64,000 nt of DNA, taken from Adiantum capillus-veneris (Eukaryota > Streptophyta > Polypodiopsida > Polypodiales > Pteridaceae). Below, piece by piece: positions 49,810 to 61,078 of the stretch. Both the position numbers and the translations under genes were made by a program. Position 1 is the stretch's first letter, and each line of letters starts with the position of its first letter. The stretch spans positions 4,217,306 to 4,281,305 of the forward strand of contig CM043954.1 in assembly GCA_014529385.2 (NCBI GenBank), written 5' to 3'. The notes beneath the pieces are model-generated. The model did not search any database. It saw nothing but the letters and a program-made list of their open reading frames with translations, and was not told the origin of the DNA.

Positions 49810-51267
49810 ATGGATTCATTTGTTAACACTGCGCCGATGCCTAGTAGCACAGTGCCCCCAACTATACCTACATGTATGTATCAATCACGTGCACTTGTCG
49901 TACCTCAGCCTCATGTAGCTCCTACACCTCCGATTATTCCAAGAGCTTACAATCCACAATGGAATTATCCAAGCTCTTATACAAGTGGAGCCATGCCATT
50001 TAATAATAACATGCCATATCAGGCACCCCCTATGCCTAGGGCCACGCATGTAAACTTTGGACCTCAGCCTCATGTAGCTCAGCCTCATGTAGCTCCTACA
50101 CCTCCGATTATTCCAAGAGCTTACAATCCACAATGGAATTATCCAAGCTCTTATACAAGTGGAGCCATGCCATTTAATAATAACATGCCATATCAGGCAC
50201 CCCCTATGCCTAGGGCCACGCATGTAAACTTTGGACCACCGTCTGGTACACCACCATACGAAATATGGGACCCAAGAGCCGCGTGTATGCCAAGTCCAAG
50301 GCCAACTCCCATCTCACATGTGGTTCCAGGAGCACATACACCCATTATACCTGCTCAAATAGGAGATTTGGCAGCATTTTCTCAAACTATCGGTCGCTCT
50401 ATTGCAGAAAACATGCGTAGTGCACCTGATAGAGAGCCTAGGAGCAAGGCATTTCAAGTAGCTAAGCTCACACAAAAATTCAGTGGAGACAGAGATGCTA
50501 GAAAGCATATGGAAGTCTTTGAACATGTGTGCGATTCCTTGGAAGAGCACAATGAGCTACATAAGTGTAAGGCTTTGAGTTTGACCCTAAGCGGAAAGGC
50601 TGGAGATTGGTATAGAACCTTAAGAGTAGAAGAGAAAACGATCTACTCTACTCTTAGGAGACTGTTCTTAAAAGAATACATACGAGAGGGAGTACTTTGG
50701 GGTGTAGCCTCTCAGCTCCAGAAAGCCCAACGAGAAGAAGGTGAATCCGTGAGAGACTTCATTAGTCGCCTAAAGAATTTGAATTCTCGATGCAATCCAA
50801 ACGAGCAATTCAACAACAACCAATTGCTCGATAGATTCATTAGGGGACTACGACATGAAAGTATTTATAATGGCCTAGTCATTAGAGGTATCACTACTTG
50901 GGAAGCAGTCACCATGAATGCAATCCAATTGGAGGATAATTTAATGATTGCAGGAGAAAGAGTGTCTGTCGAGCCGAAGTCTAGTAGCTCGCAAGCATCG
51001 GGGCATGAGCCAATGAAGATAAAGCCAATCGTGAAAGAGCAAACGATATCTGAGATGACTTTGGCAGATCTCACCAAGGCCATCCAAGAAAGCCTTAGGG
51101 GTAATCGTGCTCCACAAAACACTCATATGTATCCAAGAAGGGAGCAGCAATGGTGCTCAATCTGCTTGGGCCCACATACTAGGAGTGAATGCCCTACTTT
51201 CAGAGTAAAGTTTACAGGACTTGTAACGCATGTGGTAGGTATGGCCATCAAGCGAAGGATTGCCTAA
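49810..51267 (+). pseudogene. gag: Gyp-D gag, capsid part with a 58-codon tandem duplication
   Basis: Pro/Asn-rich start with PHVAPTPPIIPRAYNPQW present twice, 174 bp apart (about 49909 and 50083), an in-frame duplication. The Retrotrans_gag domain follows: QKFSGDRDARKHMEVFEHV, LTLSGKAGDWYRTLR, LFLKEYIREGVLWGV, RDFISRLKNLNSRC and LLDRFIRGLRHE. The first knuckle is CSICLGPHTRSEC. After it a 1-nt deletion near 51192 shifts the frame; the correct continuation is in the frame of 51189-53792. The capsid would form the particle with Gyp-D RNA. Confidence 0.85.
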
Positions 51268-53792
51268 TGCTTAAACGCATCATGGAAAATAGACCGCCTA
51301 TAGCTTGGGCAGACTCACCTCGAGTTCCTGCATTGATGCCTACCCCACCCATGGAGCAACAGTTGCCATTATAGCACATGGTCCCTAGAACCCAAAATGT
51401 GGTCCAAACCACACCGTTGCCACCTCCAGTGCTAGGACCGCAACCCCCTCATCCAAGAGTTACACCTATGAACCAAATAGGTTGCGAGTCACCTAGTACT
51501 TATGTAGATTGCGACGAGGACATAGACTCTAGTATCACCTATGGAGTCGACATGCTTGAGGAGTGTCCCATGTACTATATGGAAGACCATTGGGGACAAA
51601 TCAAACCGGTATATCAAGCTACTGCGCTAGCAGCAAGAGGCCAAAACATTAATAGTTTTGCCAGGAGACCACCTCTTCAGTGCTACGAATGTGGTGGACC
51701 ACATCGAGTAGCTGAGTGCCCCATTAGAATGCAAAAGAATGCTGCACTAATGCAAACAAGTCAAGGCAGTGCATTGGCAATGCCAATACTCACTTGTAAT
51801 CGTTGTGGCATAGATCATTTGATCGCACAGTGTCCTAACAATCCAAACGCACCGAAAATCACACCATTGAACATAATAGAGATTGTTGATGGGACACCAC
51901 CAACTATAAACATAGCACCAGTGAATGCACTCACACGGTCGATGCTCCAAAAGCAAAATTACATCCTCGAAGAGAGAGATGCTGCATCCATTGGCCGAGC
52001 GAGAAAGAAGAAAACACGAAAAAAGAAATCCCTTAATGCTTCTAGCTCAAAACCTAGTTCAAAGACTAACATAGGGAGAGGAGAGGATCCTGTGTATATG
52101 AATGACCCTGAGGATGACTCAGATTCGATAGAGACCACGGAGACCAAAACTATTACTACAAAGGAAAAAGCCAGTGAGGAGGATCACGAGAGGGAATTAC
52201 GACGAACACCAAAAGAGTATTCAAAGTTAAACCACCCAGTTGCGAACCCCCAAGATAAGCCACGAGAGACAAAAAATGAGGATTGCAAGAGAAAGATTGG
52301 AACCTATCCAAACCCAACAGTGGAAATTGAACGAGTCCAACAACTGAGGGGTTTGGTGGAAGAAACTCAACGAACATTAGAACCTAAACCCAAACATATC
52401 CACATGTCGGACACAGTGTTTCCCACACAAGTTCAACTTCACAAGAACTACAGGCCGTTAGCTATACCCAGTATCATTCGGGAAGAGAGTGAGGGTAGGA
52501 CATCTGAAACTGGACACACACCTTTCCTACTAGAGAGAATGTTTGGTGAGGGAATGCCCGACCCCCTTGAGGAAGTGGAGATTCCATCTTCACCATTCTC
52601 TTGTCAGGGTCCTACGTCCCACAAGATGCCATTAAATGTTGCCAAATTGATGGATTTCATGTCTTCAGAAGTTAGAACCACCATCATGTCCAAACTATAT
52701 AAAGACCCCGAGCTAGTCTCAGCTCTTCGAGCCTTCCTCAATGGAGAATTACAGGCCGGATTACCACAGTTTGCACATATGAACAAACCTGACTCGGTAA
52801 TGAATGATGAGGAACATTTAGCACCACCATCTGACCTAGCGGGACATGAATCTGTAATTGAAGTACCCGTTAACAAGTTAGGGCAATACTTTGAAGGTGA
52901 TGAATCTAATGCTACTCTACCAATCACTACTAAAGGATTAACTGTAAAGGGGGTCCTTGACGGTGGTGCGGGAGTCAGCATGGTGACAAAGAGTTGTTGG
53001 GAGTCTATGGGACGACCTCACCTTGAAGCCACAAGCGTAGTGGTAAAAATGGCTAATGGATCTATTGTTACGCCTATTGGAATGCTAAAGGATCTCAGAA
53101 TCAAGGTCTTGGGACACAAGGTAAGGCAAACTTTCATTGTTATGGATTTTTCCAAGCATCCTATGTCATTTGAGATGATCTTAGGGCGTCCATTCATGAG
53201 GGAAGCAAAAATGGTGCATGACTGGTCCAAAAACCACGTCTACTTACAGTTCCAAGACTCTATCATTCGAGTTGATCTTTTAAGTGGTCGAACGCATCCT
53301 CTAGGAAATAAATTCATCATTGATAATCGATCAGACACAACAATTCACTCAGCTCCATTACAGTATTGTTACACGTGTAACGAAGACACGGATATTGGGG
53401 AGAACTCTCCTTATATGGATATCCTACCCGGAATGGCTGAGTCAGACAATGTCGATTGGGTACACCTAGCGGCAACTATAGATACATGGGGAGCTAGAGG
53501 AACAACCTGGGTAACACCAGATGGGGAAGAGATACCACACATTGCACCAATAAACATGTTAGGTGTAGCACATGTAACATCCGATGATAAGAAAGAGGCA
53601 CACCTACCTGAGAGTGAAACCGATGATTCCTCAAAGGCTTCAGGCCAATACACATCAGAAACAGAATCTCAGGGAGAAATGGATTCAGAAACTGAAGAAA
53701 CATCGAGTGAACCAAGTATAGAAACTGAACACTCAAGGCCTAGTACGACCGTCTATGGTAATTTATATGAGAGTGAAGAAGATACAAGCTAA
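51189..53792 (+). pseudogene. Gyp-D nucleocapsid knuckles and main protease
   Basis: Begins YFQSKVYRTCNACGRYGHQAKDC (knuckle 2), passes a TAG at 51372-51374, then runs 804 codons. Knuckles 3 and 4 are CYECGGPHRVAEC and CNRCGIDHLIAQC, both of the shorter CX2CX3HX4C spacing. A Lys-rich stretch (RKKKTRKKKS) and a long Ser/Glu/Thr linker follow. The retropepsin has GVLDGGAGVSMVTKS (near 52957, DGG active site) and MILGRPFMREAKMVHDW. A C-terminal acidic tail (SETDDSSKASGQY, SEEDTS) ends at TAA 53790-53792; pol continues in the same frame, so this stop, probably once CAA, is secondary. Confidence 0.88.
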
Positions 53793-54665
53793 GACCTATC
53801 AGGCGAGTCGAGTTCAAACATTTACCAAAATCAAAACCTTAACAAGAAACAAAGGTCATATAAGAGACGACGATATCAAGCAAATGTGAGAGCTAGGATA
53901 AACAAGGAAAGATCTACTGCAGAATGGCTTAGCTATCTAGGGGCATGTGATGCTCATCGAAAGCTAGTAGACAATTGGGGTGAACATCTCCAAAGTGTCA
54001 TGTGGTGCAGCCTGCGACCCATTGACCTCGCTCAATTGGAGGTTACAGAGCCGAAATTGAGTCGAACTATAAGAAGACGTCAAAACCGAGAGTTAGCACA
54101 ACAACAAAAGGAGGCAGAACTAAAAGAAAGGTCTCCGTCAGGACAAGAGCCTGTTGACTTACATACGGCTCCTGAACATTTTAAATATTATACCACGGGG
54201 GAGCGAAAGGTTGTGTATGCCAAAGCCCAACGAATACCTACCAATGGAAGCAATGGAGTCTATGATGGTCCAACGGTAGTTAAAGAGATAGAATTAGCAG
54301 ACCTAGGTGAGGAGTCTAAACCAGTCTTTATTTCTCAAGACCTTACGGAAACTGAAGAGGTTGTACTTAAGGAGCTCCTCAAGGAATACAAGGATATCTT
54401 TGCTTGGACATATCATGACATGAAGGGTGTTCCACCTTCTGTGGTGCAACATACAATTCCCATGATCAACACTGCTAAACCCGTCCATCAACTACCATAT
54501 CCAATGAATCCTAAGTACGCCAAAATTGTACAAGAGGAGATTGAAAAACTTATCCAATGTGGATTCATATACCCTATTGAGCACTCAGAATGGGTTTCTC
54601 CAATAGTCATTGTGCCAAAAAAAGAATGGAAAACTAAGAGTGTGCGTGGACCTCAAGAAAGTTAA
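53793..54665 (+). pseudogene. pol: Gyp-D protease-RT linker and RT N-terminus
   Basis: Same frame as the previous segment. A very basic stretch (KKQRSYKRRRYQANVRARIN) precedes a region with DNWGEHLQSVMWCSL, a charged coiled-coil (NRELAQQQKEAELKER) and the pre-RT block LLKEYKDIFAWTYHDMKG. RT starts VHQLPYPMNPKYAKIVQEEI and HSEWVSPIVIVPKK. An extra A in the run at 54619-54625 shifts the frame just before the GKLRVCVD block, which continues in the frame of 54610. The linker is long and not recognised elsewhere. Confidence 0.85.
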
Positions 54666-56444
54666 TGCAGCTACTAGGAGAGATCATTATCCCTTGCCAT
54701 ATTCAGAACATGTGCTTGAAAGAGTTGCGGGCAAGGAAGCTTATAGCTTTTTAGATGGGTACTCTGGTTACAATCAAATCACAATTGCATTAGAGGACCA
54801 AGCTAAAACTGCTTTTATCACAGAGTTTGGAGTGTTTGCATTTCGTGTTATGGCTTTTGGCTTAACAAATGCCCCTGCTACATTCCAACGATTAATAAAC
54901 ACTGCGTTTAAAGAATTTCTAAGGGAGTTTTGTGAAGCTTTCCTAGACGACCTTTGTGTTTATTCTTCTTGGGAGAAGCATTTGTTATATCTACGAAAAA
55001 TATTTGAAAGGTGCAGATTTTATCGCATCTCATTGAACCCTTTCAAATGCCAATTTTGGGTTAAGCATGGAGTCATTCTAGGGCATATAGTGTCCAAGAA
55101 CGGGATATCCACAGATGAGAGTAAGATTAAAGCCATTGCCGATTTGCCACCACCTACTAACTATAAAGGAGTTCAAGGATTTATGGGCCATGTTGGTTAT
55201 TATCGAAGGTTTATTTTAAACTTTGCCAAGATAGCGCGTCCATTGTACAAGCTTCTTATCGAGTTTCACTGGACGGAAGAATGTCATCAATCTTATGAGT
55301 TATTAAAGAAGGCCCTAACAAGTGCTCCAATCCTGCGAACACCTGATTGGAATGTACCTTTTCATGTGCATATTGATGCATCAAATTTTGCTATTGGGTG
55401 TGTTCTAACTCAACCAGGAGAACATAAATTGGACTACCCTATTAGCTTTGCAAGTCGCCAATTAAATGATGCCGAGATAAACTACACTACTACAGAGCGC
55501 AAAGGTCTAGCTATGATTTACGCAGTAAAGAAATTTTGCTATTACCTTCTTGCTACCAAGTTTGTGTTTTATGTTGATCATCAAGCATTGCTATATTTGG
55601 TAAACAAGCCGTGTTCCACAGGTCGAATTACACGATGGTTGTTAATTCTTCTTGAGTTTGACTTCACCTTTGTTGTGAGGCCTAGGAGGAAACATGTCAT
55701 GGCGGATCATTTATCTCGTATCTCTAATGGTGAAGCTCCTACGGGGGTTGATGATGAATTTCCTGATACTCCTTTGTTCATTGTTGAGACAATGCCTGAA
55801 TGGAGTGAAAAGATTGTTAACTTCTTAGTTAATGGTTTTCCACCCAAAGAACTGCGAAAAGATATAGCTCGAAAATTAATCAAGGAATGCGAACCCTATT
55901 GCTTACTGGCTGGAACTCTCTATAAGAGAGGAAAAGATGATGTTCTTAGACGCTGTGCCCGCAAGGATGAGTATTCATATATTCTATAAGAGGCACACAT
56001 GGGCGTAGCCGGTGATCACTTTTCAGGAAAGTTGACTGCCCGAAAGATCTTACAGTCAAGATATTGGTGGCCCACTCTGTTTAAGGATGCATCCCTTTTT
56101 GCAAAGGGATGTGATGAATGCCAACGCTTCAAGAAGCCACAAAGAAGTGATAGGATGCCTCTACATCCCATCAAGGTAACCCAACCATTTGAAAAGTGGG
56201 GCTTAGACTTTGTAGGACCTATTAGTCCGGTTGCACGTAACACGCAATCATGATATATCATTGTGGCTACCGACTATGTAACCAAATGGGCTGAAGCAAA
56301 AGCAACACGAAAGGCGGATGAAAAAACAACATCTAAGTTCCTCTTTGAGAACATTATCACACATTTTGGATGCCCCTTTGAACTTGTGAGTGCAATGGAA
56401 CTCGTTTTATAAATGAAGTAATAAAAGAACTCACATCAAACTTC
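54610..56444 (+). pseudogene. pol: Gyp-D reverse transcriptase, RNase H and integrase start
   Basis: [38 protein letters not shown], catalytic AFLDDLCVYSS (near 54945) and LGHIVSKNGISTDESKIKA. RNase H: FHVHIDASNFAIGCVLTQ, YTTTERKGLAMIYAVKKF and YVDHQALLYLVNK. Integrase: the zinc finger from HMGVAGDHFSGKLTARKIL to CDECQRFKKP, then WGLDFVGPISP with the first Asp. TAA at 55987-55989 (IL*EAH, probably CAA), TGA at 56251-56253 (probably CGA) and a 1-nt deletion at about 56392, inside the codon for the second catalytic Asp, all break it. Otherwise a normal Tat/Athila pol. Confidence 0.92.
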
Positions 56445-57107
56445 ATGATATCTCACCACAAGTCTACACCCTATTATCCCCAAGCAAATGGCCAAGCTGA
56501 GAGTACCAACAAAACTCTCATCTCCATTTTGACAAAGACAGTTGAGGCTCATCGCACTGATTGGGACCTAAAGCTTACATCAGCTTTATGGGCTTATCGT
56601 ACTGCGTATAAAGTTGTTATTAATTGCACACCGTTTAAGATGGTGTATGGCCAAGAAGCAGTTATGCCATGGGAGTTCGTCATTCCTAGTCTTCGAGTAG
56701 CTTCTCAAGAAGGTTGGGATGGTAACCCCTTAGTGGAGCGATTATATATCCTGGAAAGGCTAGATGAAGAGAGGCAATTAGCTGTGCGAAATGCTCTAGT
56801 GGAGAAGGATAGGAGAAAGAAGTGGTTTGATAGCCATTTAAAGGATAAAGACATCAAGGTTGGTGATAAAGTTCTTATGTACGGGGTACGTAATGAAAAG
56901 AAGAAATTGAAATACGCTGGTAAGGGACCATATCGAGTGTGTGAAATTACCCCGCAAGGTACCATTCATGTGGAGACTCTAGATGGAGTTGAAACCATTG
57001 GATTCCTTAATGGGAGTAAATTCAAAAGATATTATGATCCTCTAAGCCAGGAAGAGTTGCAAGCCATCCATCAAAAGAAGGCTGCCAAGAAACAAGCAGA
57101 GCTTTAA
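56445..57107 (+). pseudogene. pol: Gyp-D integrase, C-terminal part
   Basis: STPYYPQANGQAESTNKTL carries the third catalytic residue (Glu of AES). Next come WDLKLTSALWAYRTAYK, TPFKMVYGQEAVMPWEF and LERLDEERQLAVRNALVEKD, then the C-terminal fold with DIKVGDKVLMYG and YAGKGPYRVCEI. A basic end (QKKAAKKQAEL) reaches TAA at 57105-57107. The same frame stays coding-like after that stop, with RVEAQERQQRLRRQREANLG. Confidence 0.92.
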
Positions 57108-58387
57108 AAAATCCAAGCAAGAGTTGAGGCTCAAGAACGACAACAACGTCTTAGACGCCAACGAGAGGCTAATCTGGGAATCACGCAAGCATTTTTCGAG
57201 GACACAGATGACGACTCATTATAATTTGAGCCACCCCTACGATACCCAATTGAGCTAAATAGCCCCTATGGGAAAGTACTATAAAATGCTTTATTAGATA
57301 CGGGAGATAAACACAATTTGTTATCCTATGGAGTTTGGTGTTAATTAGGGAAACCGACCCTATCCCCGAGTATGATGCAAGTCAAGGGCATTAATAAAAA
57401 GAAAACTGCTATTCTTGGAGTCCTTCAGACCCCTGTTGTCGATGACAATGGAAGCATAGTGCAGAGGTTTCTAGTCATGCTCGCGGGAGCTATGGAAGGC
57501 AACGTAAACCTGGGACGCACGTGGATGTTGGAAACCAAATGCACTATTGATTTGGATACTGGTAGTGTCACGACGCGACCACCGACTCTTACCCCTATCA
57601 TTCAAGCAAAGTCACCTACGTTGCAAACTCTAGCAAAGTTGAAGGATAGCCAGCATTCACAAGCCAAGGTGGTTAACTCGTCTTTGCCGGCTACCCATGA
57701 ACCTAGCACTTCAACACTTGTAGTTGCAGCAAGCAGTAATATTGCAAGTACTCAACCTGCACGACCTAAGGGTACATATCAATGGGTCCCCAAGGCCTTA
57801 CTTCCAACTACCTCAACCCTCCCATCCATTCCAAGAAAAAATTTCCCCGGAAAACCAAGAGCGTGCCCTAGGAGAGTCAAGACCAAATCACGATGGATTC
57901 CAAAACAACTATTAGAAGCCCAAGGCTACTATGATGGAAATGAGCAAATTTGGGTACCTAAACGTAAAATGTGTCCTTCCCTATCGACAACAAACCCATA
58001 TGAGTCAAACAGTGTAACGATAAAGCCAATGGCAGACCGTGGGAAGGGAAAGATCACGGAATGCTACACACCTAGTCCAGAGCTAGTTTGGGCTCCAAGG
58101 CAAAACCAATTTATTCCACCTAGCTCAGGAAGGGGGGAGTTCCATGACGCTTCTAGCTCCTCATGTAATACATCCATAGCGGTAAAAGCTTCTACACATC
58201 CTCCATCTATAGTAGTGGACCTCTATGAAGCTACAAAAGAATCCACACCTCCCAGTGTTCAAGAATCACCTGATGAACCACTTCAAGTTCGATCCTGGGA
58301 GAGTACCTTACCACCCTTGCAACTTGACGAGCCACCTAGGGTAATAGAAAACTACTGGCAAAAATCCTCACCTATTACCAACTGAAA
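57108..58387 (+). pseudogene. Gyp-D post-integrase extension: second retropepsin-like domain plus W-x-P-[K/R] repeats
   Basis: Continues the pol frame with no frameshift, crossing TAA codons at 57222-57224, 57282-57284 and 57342-57344. Each of these, and the one at 57105, could be a former CAA. Retropepsin-like features in order: NALLDTGDKHNLLSYGVW with a canonical DTG (57297-57305), LGKPTLSP, an INKKKTAILGVLQTP strand, VQRFLVMLAGA and NVNLGRTWM (LGR at 57510-57518), which matches the ILGR-x-W/L block near the end of retropepsins. After it a Pro/Ser/Thr-rich region has four related motifs: QWVPK (57783), RWIPK (57894), IWVPK (57951) and VWAPR (58089). From ATG 57372, 337 codons are open. The main protease (DGG) is in its normal place upstream, so this is a second one. 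The function is unknown to me. Confidence 0.6.
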
Positions 58388-58436
58388 CAATTGGTTTCAA
58401 AGGGTGACGACATCATTTCAACCGGTATGATCTACC

Positions 58437-58540
58437 CAAGGAAGGGGGGAGTGTTTGTGGACATCCATCATTCACTTGCTTCCCTCTCAACCTTTCTCGC
58501 TGACCTCTTAATCTCCAATCTTAGGGAATGTATATATAAA
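58437..58540 (+). promoter_or_regulatory. Internal polypurine tract and TATA box in Gyp-D
   Basis: AAGGAAGGGGGGAG followed by TGTTTGTGG (58452) looks like a PPT/LTR junction, 50 bp after the pol frame ends. TATATATAAA at 58531-58540 looks like a TATA box. Both lie well before the true 3' LTR (60472). Confidence 0.45.
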
Positions 58541-58676
58541 GCCTTATACTCACAAAAACAAGATAAAAAAGTAAAAGAGCAAGAGCCATAACACAAATCA
58601 TAAAAACAAATTACGCACAAGAACACGACCCTTGTAATATTTGCACTCTAACCATCATCTATTTGCGTGTACAGAT

Positions 58677-59099
58677 ATGGCTAGTACGCTAGAGTCATCC
58701 ACTCCTGCCTTGGGTGAGAGGTACCCTCGTTACTTTTCACAAATATTTCACATGGTCTTTCCAGTGCTTGCATGTGAATGGGATTTGATAGGTACGCTAG
58801 CATGTGAGAGGAATTTTGAGGAGTTAGAATGGCTGATACGTCTCTTGACCACGTCTGATCCATACTTAGTAGAGAGCGTTTCTCCCATTGCACAAGCCTA
58901 CCCTTTTGACCAAGATGACTATAGGCGTCTAGTGACCTTCTTGGTAAACATGGGCACCTATGATGAAGAAGAAAATTTACAGGACTACACGGATGGCACA
59001 TATGGTCTCATGGATGATGACTTTGTTTATCTCGATGGCGAGGATAGGGGTTTAGCCTTAGGGTTTCCCCCCAACCTCTACAATATCCTATTCCCTTGA
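58677..59099 (+). CDS. Gyp-D 3' ORF of unknown function (140 codons)
   Basis: ATG 58677 to TGA 59097-59099, uninterrupted although the pol genes around it are broken. It begins MASTLESSTPALGERYPRYF, then a hydrophobic and helical middle (FHMVFPVLACEWDLIGTLAC, FEELEWLIRLLTTSDP) and YRRLVTFLVNMG. It ends in a strongly acidic part (YDEEENLQDYTD, LMDDDFVYLDGEDRG). No signal peptide or clear membrane anchor, so it does not look like an envelope protein. A TATATATAAA box lies 137 nt upstream and an AG acceptor-like CAG sits 4 nt before the ATG. I do not recognise it; it may be an accessory gene of this family or a captured host sequence. Confidence 0.5.
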   Translation: MASTLESSTPALGERYPRYFSQIFHMVFPVLACEWDLIGTLACERNFEELEWLIRLLTTSDPYLVESVSPIAQAYPFDQDDYRRLVTFLVNMGTYDEEENLQDYTDGTYGLMDDDFVYLDGEDRGLALGFPPNLYNILFP

Positions 59100-60471
59100 C
59101 TCTCTAGGGGGAGTGCAAATAATTAGGTTAGGGTTCCTTATGTTTTTTGTTGTGTTCAATAAGTGTTGCTACCTTTTCCCACTAATGTGCCTCTTGGAGG
59201 TATTCCTTTTGTTTCCTAGTGTGTACAGGAGCGTGTTTCTATTGATAGGATTTGGACCTTCATGGAATCTTTATCTCGACTCACTCTTCAAATCAAGCGC
59301 GACCATCGACACAAACAGGTGTTTCTTGTCCATTAGCATTGCCCCTTATCTTTTTTGCATCTATGATTGTCTGCTTTAATTGTGATTGGTAGCCTAATAT
59401 TCACCGCATTTGCTTAGTATCAAACATTTAATTCAATGTATTTTTTTGTCATAATCACTTGTGTAGGTTTAAAAATCAAGCAGTCCGACTAAGCTAGTTT
59501 GACAAAGTTAGGTATTAGAGATCTTCTCTTAATACCATGGGGAATGCCTTCCTAATAATCAATGGTTACTTAGGTTCTTAATCCGATTTAGGCAGCATTG
59601 TGTGAAATGTACTAGGGCTTTCTAGTGGGCTTGACCCTATTGACCTTTCGCTTAAGTATTATAAATGGAGTTTACTAGTGTGATGAGCCTGGGGAGGTGT
59701 ATCAATGTTATATGACCCCCCAAAGCTACAAAATTAAAATGCTCAAAATGAACAAACAAAAAATCAAAGTGCCACACTGTAAAATCTTAAGCTAAAAGAG
59801 AAATCTCAGCTTGATTTGGTACTTCACTCACATGTATTGCCTATGGTACTAGATCCCTAGAGGTTCCCAGTGTGGGCGCTTTTCCTTGAAAAGCAAAAAA
59901 CCCAAGGCATACAAAATAAGCACACACATCAAATTGAATCACTATGAAAACACTTTGGGGGGTCAAAGAAAAGGTAATCAGTCAGGCGATGATTTCATGA
60001 GAAATTACTTTTATCGTAGCTTAACTACAAGGTCCTCTAGGTATAGCCTCTAGTCAGCCCTCGAACATGAAATACTTGGCTCTCGCGATTAAACAACTTA
60101 ATTGACAAGAGAAAATTAACAAGCTTACCCATGGTATTAATAGTCGATCTCTAGTGCCTTTCGACCGTTAAATTAGCGACCCCAGACTTGTTTAATTTTT
60201 TACCTTTACATCTGTTTATGCATTTGATTACATTGCAATTTAATGCTTATTGCTGAAAAATTGTTTAAAATTCTGTTACCAATCAATTGTCTGCCTAAAA
60301 TTGCATATGCTTTTTAATCGCTTATGAAAATGCAATTACTGTGCAATGTTGTTTGATTTTGCAGTGACTAATGAAGGCTAAGGACATTCATCTCAAATGC
60401 TCTTCCACCTCGACCAACGAGCTTCAACTCAATAGCTTCCGAGGACGGAATCTACATCAGGAAGGGAGGCA
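59100..60471 (+). other. Gyp-D 3' untranslated region
   Basis: About 1.4 kb, AT-rich and non-coding. A second purine tract (CTAGGGGGAGTG, 59104-59115) follows the ORF. AGGAAGGGAGGCA directly before 60472 is the polypurine tract for the 3' LTR. No other motif found. Confidence 0.6.
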
Positions 60472-61073
60472 TGTTAACCCTCACGGCTCACGGACACCCT
60501 ATCACCTACGAGACGGACGTTGTAACCTACGGTGGACATTGTATTATTTATTTGGTAGAGTCAGGTACCGGGCTTGTCGGTCCAATAGGAAAAGGGTAAG
60601 AGTGATCGCCGATGAGAGGCGCACTCTAACTAGGACATTCAAGGGATTAGTTGGTTAACCATGGGCGCCCAAGTGTGAATGGGGGAGCTCATATAAAAGC
60701 CAACTAAACCTAAAATTCACTCATTCTCTCATTTGTGCAATAGAAGAGTGCTCTTGCTCCATCTCCATCTCCATCTTCTTCTTCTTCACCTCCTTGTGTG
60801 TGTGTGTGTGTGTTTATGTTTGAGAGAGAGAGAGAGCGCGATCGAGCATTGCGGCGGCACGACGGCGGTGAAGCGGTTGAGCGCGACGTAGCGGCGTCTC
60901 CTTCTTCTTCGCGGCGAGGAATCCTCCACGGCAGGAGCATAGAGCGGTGAGTGACACACCATTGCCCTCTTTTGAGCTTACTAGTTAACCTAGTTGTGTG
61001 CTTGGATCCGTCTATGGCTCGCACACAGTGTTATGCAAGGCCCTTGCTTCGATAGTGCGGCAAGAAGCGCACA
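60472..61073 (+). repeat. Gyp-D 3' LTR
   Basis: 602 bp. Direct repeat of 46976-47582, with TATA-type ATATAAAAG at about 60691. Followed by TSD AGGTA. Confidence 0.95.
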
Positions 61074-61078
61074 AGGTA

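Larger units (their letters stand above)
46976..61073 (+). mobile_element. Gyp-D: Athila/Tat-like gypsy retrotransposon with a post-integrase protease-like domain
   Basis: LTRs 46976-47582 and 60472-61073. TSD AGGTA lies at 46971-46975 and 61074-61078. The primer-binding site TGGCGCCATTGTCGGGGA is of the Athila/Tat kind, and a polypurine tract precedes the 3' LTR. At 14.1 kb it is larger than most gypsy elements, because of a 1-kb leader, a long knuckle-rich gag, a C-terminal extension of pol and a further 2-kb 3' region with an intact ORF. LTRs differ by scattered substitutions. It is the youngest insertion in this part, sitting inside Gyp-C. Confidence 0.93.

Noticed and set aside
59113-59379. 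88-codon frame in the Gyp-D 3' region
   Set aside because: Hydrophobic but without motif, start context or continuation; it could suggest an envelope anchor, but nothing else supports one.
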